A DNA stretch of 64,000 nucleotides. It comes from Perkinsus olseni (taxonomy: Eukaryota; Perkinsozoa; Perkinsida; Perkinsidae). Positions 54,535 to 63,981 of this stretch are shown piece after piece. Within the stretch, counting starts at the first letter, position 1. Each line of letters begins with the position of its first letter. A program made the position numbers and the translations under genes. The stretch spans positions 1 to 64,000 of the forward strand of contig JABANP010000280.1 of NCBI GenBank assembly GCA_013115135.1. The letters are read 5' to 3'. Under the pieces are notes generated by a model. The model searched no databases and was not told the DNA's origin. It was given only the letters and a program-made list of their open reading frames with translations.

Positions 54535-55288
54535 TCAGCGATGGCAACCGACCTCGTATGGGTACCAATCTCCAGATGCTCCTTCAGGCTGAAGAGGCAT
54601 CAGCGAAGCGATGATATCGCGCTGCCTCTCAGGAGGTGGGAGCTCATCACCAAGCTGGAAGACACCGATACGGTCGAAGCTTGCAGGTCTCTCATTACGC
54701 GGGATCGACCACTCGTTCGAGTCGCACAACTCGCACAGTACAACGAACTCGCAGACCCCCATCATCCAGCTTGAAGGGACCAATAGAGCCGATGCGTCGG
54801 CGAAAGTCCAGCTCTCGCTGATGGAGCGAATCTTTCGCAAGATGCTCGTCTAGCTTAGCCGTGAGGAGATCTATCTTCTGTGACTGAGCCATCAGAATAG
54901 AAGCCAATCCAGTGGAACTATACGCACTGACGGGCAACTGAGCTTTGGGGCGATGCGGATCTGCTGTTCCAGCGACTCTGTCAGCCTTTGGAGCAACCTT
55001 TGGAGGCGGAGGGGCCGCCTTCGCAGCCGGGGTGGCATGAGGGCCACGAGGGCGAATCTCATCACCGGCGGGGCTACGAGCAAGGGCAGGAGCTTCTAGT
55101 GGAGCTGGCGGGTCCTCCTCGGGCTCTTGCGATCCGCGCGATCCGCCTGGACTACGCATGACCGGACCTGGCAGGACGTGTGGGTAAAGTGTCTTTACTA
55201 AAGCCACGATAATTACGGCATGAAGTTCTGACGCGCAAGGTGATCCACCACCGATTCGCTTCAAGCGAAATACCAGACGATGGACCAT
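54535..55288 (-). CDS. unrecognised protein with Pro/Ala-rich linker and coiled coil, frame-broken
   Basis: ATG at 55288 opens MVHRLVFRLKRIGGGSP..., then a Pro/Ala/Glu-rich stretch, then a likely coiled coil (AQSQKIDLLTAKLDEHLAKD) to FKLDDGG. The frame then shifts at a short G run (about 54762-54766), after which another frame continues naturally (VCEFVVLCELCDSNEW...GVFQLGDELPPPERQRDIIASL) to a stop at 54535. Either a real frameshift, a homopolymer sequencing error, or a splice I missed. The layout (linker, coiled coil) would fit a retroelement gag-like protein, but no zinc knuckle or other mark is present. Confidence 0.45.
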
Positions 55289-55387
55289 TGGGAACGAATG
55301 ATATGCTACGCTGTCTTACCCTGCTCCTGGGCTTCTCTTTCACTGAAAATTTCTTGGGATGCGGCTGGAACATATCGGTTGACTCAA

Positions 55388-55440
55388 CCGGAAAAGGGCA
55401 GCGCTCCTCAACCGGGCTGAGGAGCGCTGCCCTTTTCCGG
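55388..55440. repeat. perfect hairpin, 23 bp arms, 7-nt loop
   Basis: A 23 bp arm beginning CCGGAAAAGGGCAGCGC is followed by ACCGGGC and the exact reverse complement ending CCTTTTCCGG. The longest perfect stem in the window. Confidence 0.95.
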
Positions 55441-55679
55441 CCTTATATCTTTCCGGCATTCCTGGATGGCGCTTAGCAAAGTGGTCATAAAGACGGAAGT
55501 TGTCTTTCCTCGACTTGTAGTCGCAGACTGCGACTCGCAGTAGTAGCATTCGAGAACTTCCTTGGACGGGGCAGTTGACATGATTGTCTCCTACTGAGTG
55601 GTTTCTGGCTGCACAAGAAATGCTGAAATGCGAGAGGTCGCGTAGCGAGCTTGATCGTCAGCGATGCTCGTACGATGTT

Positions 55680-55975
55680 GTGTGCAGGATTGGCAGCATC
55701 CCAGGAGTCTATCACTCAATCAAGCTGTAGCCACTCACTAACACTGTCGTCGGCACTGCTCACACTGATGGACCCGTCCCTTTCTCCTGCCCGACGAAGG
55801 GAGACCAACTGATAACACATCTGTCTCGGACTCCGAGGCTCGGAGGGAGTATGACTTGGTCATACTATCGTCCGCCAACTACCATCACAACTCATGGCCC
55901 TAACCTTGTTTCCCGTCTGTTAAATATCCCACTCCTGGTCACGTGGGTCTGGTAGGGTGGTTCGGTACGAGCCGG
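55680..55975. repeat. dispersed repeat shared with 58571-58770 and (tail, inverted) 61462-61866
   Basis: GGAGTCTATCACTCAATCAA, GTCGTCGGCA, ACACATCTGTCTCGGA and AGTATGACTTGGTCATACT occur in the same order at 58571-58750. The tail TAAATATCCCACTCCTGGTC then GTGGGTCTGGTAGG is the reverse complement of the blocks ending at 61533 and 61866. Confidence 0.75.
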
Positions 55976-56279
55976 ACTTGACCCAAGCGTAGTCGTTGAA
56001 ACGCGACTATCTTGCGCTGCATTTCTAGCGTCTAGGGGCTGCTGAGTTAGCATTCACTGAGCTGCTAACTCTCTCACCTCGTTGATATGAAACTCGAACA
56101 GCACATGATTCCTATGCCCAGAAAACACCCGCGACCCGCGGGGTCACCCGGCCCGCCCCGGGTCGGACCCACCGAATATAGTATATAACCGCTGTCCTGC
56201 TTCGGCCATTGGGTGGCGAGTTCAGATCATCTGACTGAGATTAGCGGCCGTAAAATACGGCAGACTAGCGGCTAGTCTG

Positions 56280-57000
56280 CCGGTTGAGTTGGTACCGGGT
56301 CGGGCTACTGCTCAGCGTCACAATCAAGATTCGGTGTACTACCATTTAAGCAAGTCAACACTAGCATGTTCAAGTAAAAGAAAAGTATTTGAAGCCATCA
56401 TGATTCAATGAGCTCAAGCGTAATTACGTGCTAAGCGCACCAGGTAGCGCCAAGCGGCCGGAGTCACAGTGTTGTTACCACTGACAAAGTTGTTATGAGA
56501 ACAAGAATGTCAAGGTTACGAAACCTGGCCCGATAGAGAAACAGTTTGAGGCTCTGAGAGCTTTGAAAGATGCGCCCTAGCACTGACCGGATCACGCTCA
56601 TGACGGCGTCCAAAGACACGGCTCCACATCGTGACGAAGATCTTGCTGAGAAAGCAGTACAGAGTGACACTCTGAGAGCGTCAACCCGCCCAGCACCGCA
56701 ACGGCCTCGTTGTTAGGAAAGAACAAGTAAGAGTCGCCGTAACGGCGCCGTATAATGCTACAAATCATAATGAGATGCTTGCATGTACTGCAGATGTCCT
56801 TGCGACTATGCTCAGCGTCACAGCACAGACTAGGCCGAGAGGCAGAATTGTACTTGCGTACACCGCGAGGAAAGGATACGCCAAACAGATCAACTGGGTG
56901 ACCTATAGAGAACATAGCACTACGGAGTTTGACTTTACAATACTCACGGCGGAGACATCACAGCAATGACGGCGACAGCATCGCATCAATGTGATAAGAA
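56280..57000 (-). repeat. conserved 3' flank of family S cassettes, copy 4
   Basis: Homologous to 52270-52863 (same orientation): CACAGTGTTGTTACCACTG, GTTATGAGAACAAGAATGTC, TTGTACTTGCGTACACCGCG. Confidence 0.75.
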
Positions 57001-57726
57001 TCATACCGAAGAGAGAGTTAGGCGTTCCCCTTCGACCTCAGTGTAGGCCGTCGTCGAAGTAACATAAGCCATGGTCATGAAATCGTTCGGCCACAGTTCT
57101 ATACCGCAAACAGTCAACAATTCATCCCTGAACTGATCGTGAAACTCGATCTCCTCTGGTTGGAGAACGTATTGGGACAAAAAGACGCTACGTTCGTCGG
57201 GCACGAAGAGAAGGATGGCAGTGACCTCAGAATCTCCACACTTCACCGTCATTTCCACTTCTTCAAACTCGGAGACATAGACTTCGATCTCTGAGCCATA
57301 ATAGGTAGAACGATACGGAATGAGGAAGCTGTTGTCAACTCTCTGGAAGCTCAGTCTCTCATTTCCCAAGGAACTTATCAGGGACTTCTCATCGGAGGCG
57401 AAGCTGAGGTTGAGGAGGTCACCATCGATAATTACGAGCTCAGGGCAGCGTTCCCTCATCAGATCGAGCAGGGTGCTTCCGGGACTTGAGTCCTCGTCGA
57501 TGATGTACTCATTTGCGCCAGCCCCAGGACGTAAAGAATACGGCCCGGCGCGGAAGGTTCTATCGGCCAGGCACCTGTATATCACATTCACAGTGCCGTC
57601 CTCGTTGATATAGATCAGTATGCCACCAGAATCTGTCTCGAATAGAGCAAAATACTTGCCTAAGGGTTCAGCTGCCTCTGCGACAAACAGGAGGGCTGAA
57701 ATGAGCAACGACAGGATGAAAGGCAT
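57001..57726 (-). CDS. family S small secreted protein, copy 4 (241 aa)
   Basis: Intronless; ATG at 57726, signal peptide MPFILSLLISALLFVAEAA (cleavage before EPLGKY). Closest to copy 3: ILIYINEDGTVNVIYRC, RAGPYSLRPGAGANEY, TLLDLMRERCPE, IDGDLLNLSF, EIEVYVSEFEEVEMTVKCG, CGIELWPNDFMTM, STTAYTEVEGERLTLSSV. Same cysteine positions. Acidic, secreted by prediction; no domain recognised. With copy 3 it forms a direct tandem duplication of about 4 kb period. Confidence 0.85.
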   Translation of the reverse strand: MPFILSLLISALLFVAEAAEPLGKYFALFETDSGGILIYINEDGTVNVIYRCLADRTFRAGPYSLRPGAGANEYIIDEDSSPGSTLLDLMRERCPELVIIDGDLLNLSFASDEKSLISSLGNERLSFQRVDNSFLIPYRSTYYGSEIEVYVSEFEEVEMTVKCGDSEVTAILLFVPDERSVFLSQYVLQPEEIEFHDQFRDELLTVCGIELWPNDFMTMAYVTSTTAYTEVEGERLTLSSV

Positions 57727-57889
57727 ATGAAAAGGAAACCGAAGAGAAGCTGCTCGTTAAATCTGGAACATCGCATGTCACCGTGGAGACGAAGGGATCT
57801 ATGAAGGGAAATCGATGTAAACGCATCGATGTAGGAAACAACGCCATGTGATACTCGGGCTATGGGGATAGCTAGCAGTGCTATCGCAG

Positions 57890-58130
57890 CGTCACTGCTA
57901 AAATAGCTGAGCACGCGCGCGCTAGATCGGGACAGTCTCATAGATGAGCATATGGTTGAACAACCGAAAGAGAGGGCATCGCTTCGAGTCACTCGAATCG
58001 AGTGGGAAACCTCGAGAGCGACTGTTGGAGAGGCCAAGCTCTACAGATAGTGTGAACATAGAAATAGGCCGATACTGGGGAGACGGAAGCGTGTATCGGG
58101 TCCAGAACAGGGCGCCGCCGAGCGTGTATC
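57890..58130. repeat. upstream segment shared with 54091-54300
   Basis: Same ordered words as the upstream segment of copy 3. Plus-strand frames read SVNIEIGRYWGDG..YRVQN.APP here and SVTIEIDRYRGDGNAYRVQN.APP there; whether this is an exon of a divergent gene is undecided. Confidence 0.6.
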
Positions 58131-58372
58131 TCGTTATCCGCGAGAACTGTGGTTCAAACTTCCTTGCAACAGTTCAGAGCGTGGTGGTGGGCGATGGAAG
58201 GCGAAGGAACTCTCATGCCGTGATTGCTATCTGCGCTCCCGCCATGAGAGCCCCACGGTGGACTGAAGAATCTAGCTGTATTCGCGCTTGATAGGAGAAG
58301 GTACGTCGCCCATCCTGTGAAACTGCAGTCGACAGAGTTGGTCCCTGGGATATCACCAACAACCGGGAGTTT

Positions 58373-58512
58373 ATTGAAGTAACTTCAATGAAGTTGAATT
58401 TTCCAGTTGGTGCCTTTCCTTTCGTATCTCAGTGAGTAAACCTGAGACGTAGTCGTGAACCGGTTTACTCACTCACCACTCGGTCTACCAGGTTCACCAC
58501 GACTCGTGGTGA
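58373..58512. repeat. two perfect hairpins with 1-nt centres
   Basis: ATTGAAGT-A-ACTTCAAT (58373-58389) and TCACCACGA-C-TCGTGGTGA (58494-58512). Confidence 0.9.
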
Positions 58513-58766
58513 CCGGATCCTCTTCCTCTTTCAGCCAAGACACGAGCTTAACGGTTTCCTAGCAAGGCTTGTTGTGTGCAGAATTGACAGCCTCCTGGGA
58601 GTCTATCACTCAATCAAGCTGCCGCCACTCACTAACGCTGTCGTCGGCAATGCTCACACTGTTGAACCCGTCCCTTTTTCCTGCCCGACGAAGGGGGATC
58701 AGCTGATAACACATCTGTCTCGGAAGGAGTATGACTTGGTCATACTGAGTCGAGTCCTATCGTCTG

Positions 58767-58940
58767 CCAATGAAGGTTAACTTGTTAAACTAGGTTAAAT
58801 ACCGATACGGATGGTCGCGTCGCTCCGCCATCGTAGTAGTTGGTGGCGTAGGCATGAAACCGTGAGGCGAGCGAGCTCCGACCACGTCCCACCTGCCGTG
58901 ACCCGGTTAAGGCTAGGCGGCGATGATTGATTTTCTCAGT
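58767..58940. repeat. about 170 bp direct repeat, copy 1
   Basis: AATGAAGGTTAACTTGTTAA to GGCGATGATTGATTTTCTC; near-identical copy at 61531-61703 differing at a few positions. No ORF conserved between them. Confidence 0.85.
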
Positions 58941-59137
58941 TAGTTTCAAGAATTGGAGAGTACGCCCGAGTCGGGCTTCTTTGTTCTTTCAATCTGTTTC
59001 TCGTGGCTGAGCCACGGTGGCCCGCCCGGCAGACTGCTGTTGACGTCACTCCGCCGTCCGTCTACCCGTAATAGGCTTAGCGGACAGGTCGAGTGCGATC
59101 AACGCGGCGTCCAAGAGTGGTCGCTTCCAGAGCCTTG

Positions 59138-59353
59138 GCAAGCCCGCGTATGCCTCTCCGCGAGGACAGGGCTCGTCTGCTAGACCGCTTTGCAAGCCCG
59201 CGTATGCCTCTTCTCGAGGACAGTGCGGGTCCGTTCGAGCGTGTTCCAGGCCCGTGTATGCATCTCCACGAGGATTGGGCACGTCCGCTGGGCGCTATTG
59301 CAGGCACGTGAATGCCTTTGCACAAGGACACGGTAGGCCTGGCTCACCTGCAT
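59138..59353. repeat. 54 bp tandem repeat, four units
   Basis: Units start at 59138, 59192, 59246 and 59300 (GC(A)GGC(C)CGCGTATGCCTCT-like starts). Divergence grows from left to right. 54 is a multiple of three and the array is open in several frames on both strands, each giving an 18-residue repeat (for example minus strand RGEAYAGL). No frame is preferred, so coding status is undecided. Confidence 0.85.
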
Positions 59354-61361
59354 CAGCACTTTCGGCTGCATGCCGTACCTGCCACTCGCGAGTGACTCCG
59401 CACAAGGAGTCCTTGTCGAACCTCGACAGTCGAGGAAAGGGGAGTCTGCCGAGGTCTCACCTCAAGCTCCTGTGACACGGGACCGGGGCGCTCAATCGCG
59501 AAGACATGTCGAGTGCCACTGGCCAGGATATGGCGATGCAGGCCGGCTGCGGCCCGCAAGCAAGTGGCACAGTGGACATTCTACCCTTTGAGGGCATGCC
59601 ATGCACCGGCAGTCCTATGAAGCGAAGGAAAGGCAGCGTTCGTTTCGATGGTTTGCGCCGGCGGCACCACCGGGACTGGCACCGTGAAGCGTGGCGACAC
59701 ATGAGGCCGAACCATTTACGCCTGGGTTCAGCACGTGAATTCAAGCCCGAGATTTCTCCCATGAAACGTCCCTGCATAAGGGATTAAGTACGGCTGTCCC
59801 ACTGTGGGACTCCCACACTCCGTTCGGCACCGGCGGTGTCCGTCGGGCGGACATTGTCGGGCGATCATCGCACCGATGAGTTGGAAGCCAAACGCAGGGT
59901 TCCACGCCAGACGGTTCCAGTGGTCACTGACCAGTGGTCCAATGATCAGACCACTAGGCTCACTCTGTCGTACTTATACGAGGTTTTGCATACCTGGTTT
60001 CCCTGTCTTACCTCAACGCGCGTGAGCGGATTCACGTCATCTTACTCGCGTCAGCTGCGCGCACTGTAGAACAGATGTTCGTCCCCTCCCCTGAGGAAAC
60101 GGCTTGGGCCCGTCCCGTCCGTCGCATAGCATCGAGAGGAATCAAGTTAGCGCTGGCAGTGTCACTGTCGCATGGGGTTGCTCGCTCAAAATGCGAGGGG
60201 AACACAGTGCTTTACTAGTCATCGCTTAGTGGGTGGCGTCACTCGTCAAGAGGCGCTGATGATAGTAGGTTGATAGAAGAGCTAGGAAAGCTCTGAAATC
60301 GCGGGCCTCATTTTCTCACTCACCACCATGGGCAAGTTTGTTCGCACTGCGATGACTAGCAGCCAGCCATGTGCCTTGTTTGGCCTTCGCTCGTAAACCG
60401 CTGCGTAAGAGATCTCGGTTCGAGGATATCGACCCTCCCGCTCGCAGCAAGCAACCGAGTCACGCCGGAGTTAGGTTAACCGTCCAGGGCGATATCGGAA
60501 GCCGTCGGCTTCAAGCCGAGCGAATCGGTCAGGCCGTTGGGGATCCCAACTCGGGGCTATCCAGAGGTCGTGGCACGATCATCGTGGCAGGCGCTCGGGA
60601 ACACAAGTATCCTAGCAACCTTCGGTCAAGTTGAGCCAACATCTAATTTTTCAGGTCACCAGGTCACCATCAGGCCTTCGGGAGGCCTGTTGTCGAACAG
60701 TCATTGAGTGACTTCCCGAGTCATGAAGCACAGGGTCGCGTGCACGCCACTCGCGGCTGCAGCAGTTAAAGCACCATAGCCTACTGTCAGTCTGACAGTG
60801 TCAGCAAAATGGCATTAGCTGCGGTGAGTCACCGCCGGTGACCGCTGGGCAGTGTCGCTTGGTAGATAGTTCTCCTCCCTGAAGGTCGGGGCCTGACCCC
60901 AGATTCCGAAGCTTGAAGAAGTGCGCAAAGCGTCGAGCGTTGGACTTCAGCCTGAGACACTGTCCGGCACACGCATTATATAGGCGCGCATTAGCGGTTA
61001 GCAGCCGCCACCGGCGGTTGCGGTTCGTTCAGAGACTGCATACCCGCTACAGCGATACGAGTCACCGATTCGTCGTGTCACACGACTCGTGTAGCATGAG
61101 CAGCCGTATCGAAGTGCGACCAGCACTTTGGTGTGCCCTGTCCAAACCGTAGGCAAAGTCGAGGGCGATTGGTCGATGGTCGAATTAACGAGGCGATTCG
61201 GGATCGCGCACCGCAGTGTAGGCTAACCGCTACACTGTGTAGCATACGGGATAGATTGAGTGGGTCACTCGCGGCGAGAAGTCAAGCTTCGAGAATATTT
61301 GCGTGCGAGATTTGGATCAAGTCGCTCGATGGGTAGAGACCCTGCGGTTGAACCCACCTAG
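59354..61361. other. GC-rich stretch without a supported gene
   Basis: Open frames of 70-106 codons overlap on both strands without domain or paralogue. Small palindromes with one-nucleotide centres occur at 59796-59810, 60783-60799, 60828-60842 and 61072-61086. Confidence 0.4.
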
Positions 61362-61413
61362 GTGAAAGGGATTTGTGAAAGGGATTTGTGAAAGGGATTT
61401 GTGAAAGGGATTT
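61362..61413. repeat. 13 bp tandem repeat, four units
   Basis: GTGAAAGGGATTT repeated four times without a mismatch. Confidence 0.9.
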
Positions 61414-61461
61414 TTCCCTACCAAATATCGTGGCGGAGTGGGGAGGGTCCCACGTAGCCCT

Positions 61462-61866
61462 CGTCGGTGCTGACGGGCCGGTTCGCTGTACCGAACCGAC
61501 CTACCAGACCCACGCGACCAGGAGTGGGATATTTAATGAAGGTTAACTTGTTAAACTAGGTTAAATACCGATACGGGATGGTCGCGTCGCTCCGCCATCG
61601 CAGTAGTTGGTGGCGTAGCATGAAACCGTGAGGCGAGCGAGCTCCGACCACGTCCCACCTGCCGTGACCCAGTTAAGGCTAGACGGCGATGATTGATTTT
61701 CTCCCATCCCACCACTCCCGGGAGCAAGTACCGAAGAGGGTGTAGACGCACTGTCGGCAGACTCAGGCTCTGGGTCGCCGAGTGTCTTGCCCTCGTCGGT
61801 GCTTACTGACCGGTTCGTACCGAACCGACCTACCAGACCCACGCGACCAGGAGTGGGATATTTAAC
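61462..61866. repeat. nested dispersed repeats before the tRNA array
   Basis: A block of about 70 bp (CGTCGGTGCT.AC.G.CCGGTTCG to CAGGAGTGGGATATTTA) occurs at 61462-61533 and again at 61794-61866, flanking the second copy (61531-61703) of the 170 bp repeat. Confidence 0.8.
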
Positions 61867-61908
61867 AACAACCTCCTTACGGGTGCCAAAAGCATATTAT
61901 ACCGTCAC

Positions 61909-61982
61909 AGCAGCTTGGCGCAGTGGATAGCGTGTTGGGCTCATAACCCAAAGGTCCCTTTGATCGAAACAAGGAGCTGCTA
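61909..61982 (+). tRNA. initiator tRNA-Met (CAT), unit 1, one extra T in the T-arm region
   Basis: A1:T72 acceptor (AGCAGCT/AGCTGCT), anticodon CAT in GGGCTCATAACCC, T-loop ATCGAAA with A54 and A60, as in eukaryotic initiators. Compared with units 2 and 3 it has CCCTTTGATC instead of CCCTTGATC, which weakens the T-stem; possibly less active. Confidence 0.9.
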
Positions 61983-62034
61983 GCATATCTATCGCCAGAA
62001 AAGGAGAACAGAAATATAAGTACAGACTATTGCT

Positions 62035-62116
62035 TGTCAGCTGTGGGATTCGAACCCACGAGGATCTCTCCACCAGAACTTGAGTCTGGCGCCTTAGACC
62101 ACTCGGCCAAACTGAC
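62035..62116 (-). tRNA. tRNA-Leu (CAA), unit 1
   Basis: Minus strand; acceptor GTCAGTT/AGCTGAC, anticodon loop CTCAAGT, long variable arm as in type II tRNAs, T-loop TTCGAAT. No intron. Confidence 0.92.
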
Positions 62117-62409
62117 CCGTCTCAGCAAGTGTAAAGTGGACGCGACGCCGACCCTGAAGATCTCGAGCTCCTCCAACGAAAGAGAATCATTTGCTCGCGG
62201 AGGCAATTGCCAACTTACTCAGAGAGCGTCTTGCGAATTGAGGTCCTACAAAATTTTCTCTTCAAAGCGTAGACCGTAGCGATCGGCGTGCCTCTATAAA
62301 AATCAGGCCTGTCGCTTGGGGTGACACATCCGGCGCTAAGCTAGAGCACATTGCGTGCGAAAGAACACTAGCAGCGCGATTTCGGGGTAGAGATGATTCA
62401 GCTCCTGTA

Positions 62410-62483
62410 GCTGGAATGGTCTAGTTGGTTATGACGACTGCCTAACACGCAGTAGGTCCCGAGTTCGACTCTCGGTTCCAGTA
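62410..62483 (+). tRNA. tRNA-Val (AAC), unit 1
   Basis: Anticodon stem ACTGC/GCAGT with loop CTAACAC, T-arm CCGAG-TTCGACT-CTCGG, U8 conserved; acceptor closes with a G1:T72 wobble. Confidence 0.9.
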
Positions 62484-62548
62484 AATTTCTGGTGACTCTC
62501 TGAAGCTGAGTGAGTCGCGAGACTTCTAATCTACCGTCACTTCATTGG

Positions 62549-62620
62549 GCACCGTTGGTCTAATGGTTAGGATATCTGCCTTCCAAGCAGATGGTCCGGG
62601 TTCAATTCCCGGACGGTGCA
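62549..62620 (+). tRNA. tRNA-Gly (TCC), unit 1
   Basis: Acceptor GCACCGT/ACGGTGC, anticodon loop CTTCCAA, T-arm CCGGG-TTCAATT-CCCGG. Confidence 0.93.
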
Positions 62621-62697
62621 TAGGCGTCAGCTGGACATACACTCGAACTATTAGCAACAACCTCCTTACGGGTGCCAAAAGCATATTATACCGTCAA

Positions 62698-62770
62698 AGC
62701 AGCTTGGCGCAGTGGATAGCGTGTTGGGCTCATAACCCAAAGGTCCCTTGATCGAAACAAGGAGCTGCTA
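62698..62770 (+). tRNA. initiator tRNA-Met (CAT), unit 2
   Basis: 73 nt, regular T-stem CCTTG/CAAGG; otherwise as unit 1. Confidence 0.95.
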
Positions 62771-62822
62771 GTCATTCTTTCGCCAGAAAAGGAGAACAGA
62801 AATATAAGTACAGACTATTACT

Positions 62823-62904
62823 TGTCAGCTGTGGGATTCGAACCCACGAGGATCTCTCCACCAGAACTTGAGTCTGGCGCCTTAGACCACTCGGCCAAAC
62901 TGAC
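62823..62904 (-). tRNA. tRNA-Leu (CAA), unit 2
   Basis: Identical in the mature region to unit 1. Confidence 0.92.
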
Positions 62905-63196
62905 CCGTCTCAGCAAGTGTAAAACGGACGCGACGCCGACCCTGAAGATCTCGAGCTCCTCCAACGAAAGAGAATCATTTGCTCGCGGAGGCAATTGCCA
63001 ACTTACTCAGAGAGCGTCTTGCGAATTGAGGTCCTACAAAATTTTCTCTTCAAAGCGTAGACCGTAGCGATCGGCGTGCCTCTACAAAATCAGGCCTGTC
63101 GCTTGGGGTGACACATCCGGCGCTAAGCTAGAGCACATTGCGTGCGAAAGAACACTAGCAGCGCGATTTCGGGGTAGAGATGATTCAGCTCCTGTA

Positions 63197-63270
63197 GCTG
63201 GAATGGTCTAGTTGGTTATGACGACTGCCTAACACGCAGTAGGTCCCGAGTTCGACTCTCGGTTCCAGTA
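63197..63270 (+). tRNA. tRNA-Val (AAC), unit 2
   Basis: Identical in the mature region to unit 1. Confidence 0.9.
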
Positions 63271-63333
63271 AATTTGGTGACTCTCTGAAGCTGAGTGAGT
63301 CGCGAGACTTCTAATCTACCGTCACTTCATTGG

Positions 63334-63405
63334 GCACCGTTGGTCTAATGGTTAGGATATCTGCCTTCCAAGCAGATGGTCCGGGTTCAATTCCCGGACG
63401 GTGCA
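63334..63405 (+). tRNA. tRNA-Gly (TCC), unit 2
   Basis: Identical in the mature region to unit 1. Confidence 0.93.
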
Positions 63406-63482
63406 TAGGCGTCAGCTGGACATACACTCGAACTATTAGCAACAACCTCCTTACGGGTGCCAAAAGCATATTATACCGTCAA

Positions 63483-63555
63483 AGCAGCTTGGCGCAGTGG
63501 ATAGCGTGTTGGGCTCATAACCCAAAGGTCCCTTGATCGAAACAAGGAGCTGCTA
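63483..63555 (+). tRNA. initiator tRNA-Met (CAT), unit 3
   Basis: Identical in the mature region to unit 2. Confidence 0.95.
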
Positions 63556-63607
63556 GTCATTCTTTCGCCAGAAAAGGAGAACAGAAATATAAGTACAGAC
63601 TATTACT

Positions 63608-63689
63608 TGTCAGCTGTGGGATTCGAACCCACGAGGATCTCTCCACCAGAACTTGAGTCTGGCGCCTTAGACCACTCGGCCAAACTGAC
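63608..63689 (-). tRNA. tRNA-Leu (CAA), unit 3
   Basis: Identical in the mature region to units 1 and 2. Confidence 0.92.
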
Positions 63690-63981
63690 CCGTCTCAGCA
63701 AGTGTAAAACGGACGCGACGCCGACCCTGAAGATCTCGAGCTCCTCCAACGAAAGAGAATCATTTGCTCGCGGAGGCAATTGCCAACTTACTCAGAGAGC
63801 GTCTTGCGAATTGAGGTCCTACAAAATTTTCTCTTCAAAGCGTAGACCGTAGCGATCGGCGTGCCTCTACAAAATCAGGCCTGTCGCTTGGGGTGACACA
63901 TCCGGCGCTAAGCTAGAGCACATTGCGTGCGAAAGAACACTAGCAGCGCGATTTCGGGGTAGAGATGATTCAGCTCCTGTA

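Noticed and set aside
59046..59787. Overlapping ORFs through and after the 54 bp repeat
   Set aside because: Open in several frames because of repeat length and base composition; no domain or preferred frame.
62270..62300. ACCGTAGCGATCGGCG resembling the start of the dinoflagellate/perkinsid spliced leader
   Set aside because: Only the first eight bases and scattered later ones match; the donor context and rest of the leader are absent.
62545..63536. 68-codon frames (GTVGLMVRISAFQADG...) repeated in the array
   Set aside because: They translate through tRNA-Gly and tRNA-Met genes; the repetition comes from the array.
62034..63852. Three 81-codon open frames beginning SAVGFEPTRISPPELES
   Set aside because: They are plus-strand translations of the minus-strand tRNA-Leu genes plus spacer, a common database artefact, not proteins.
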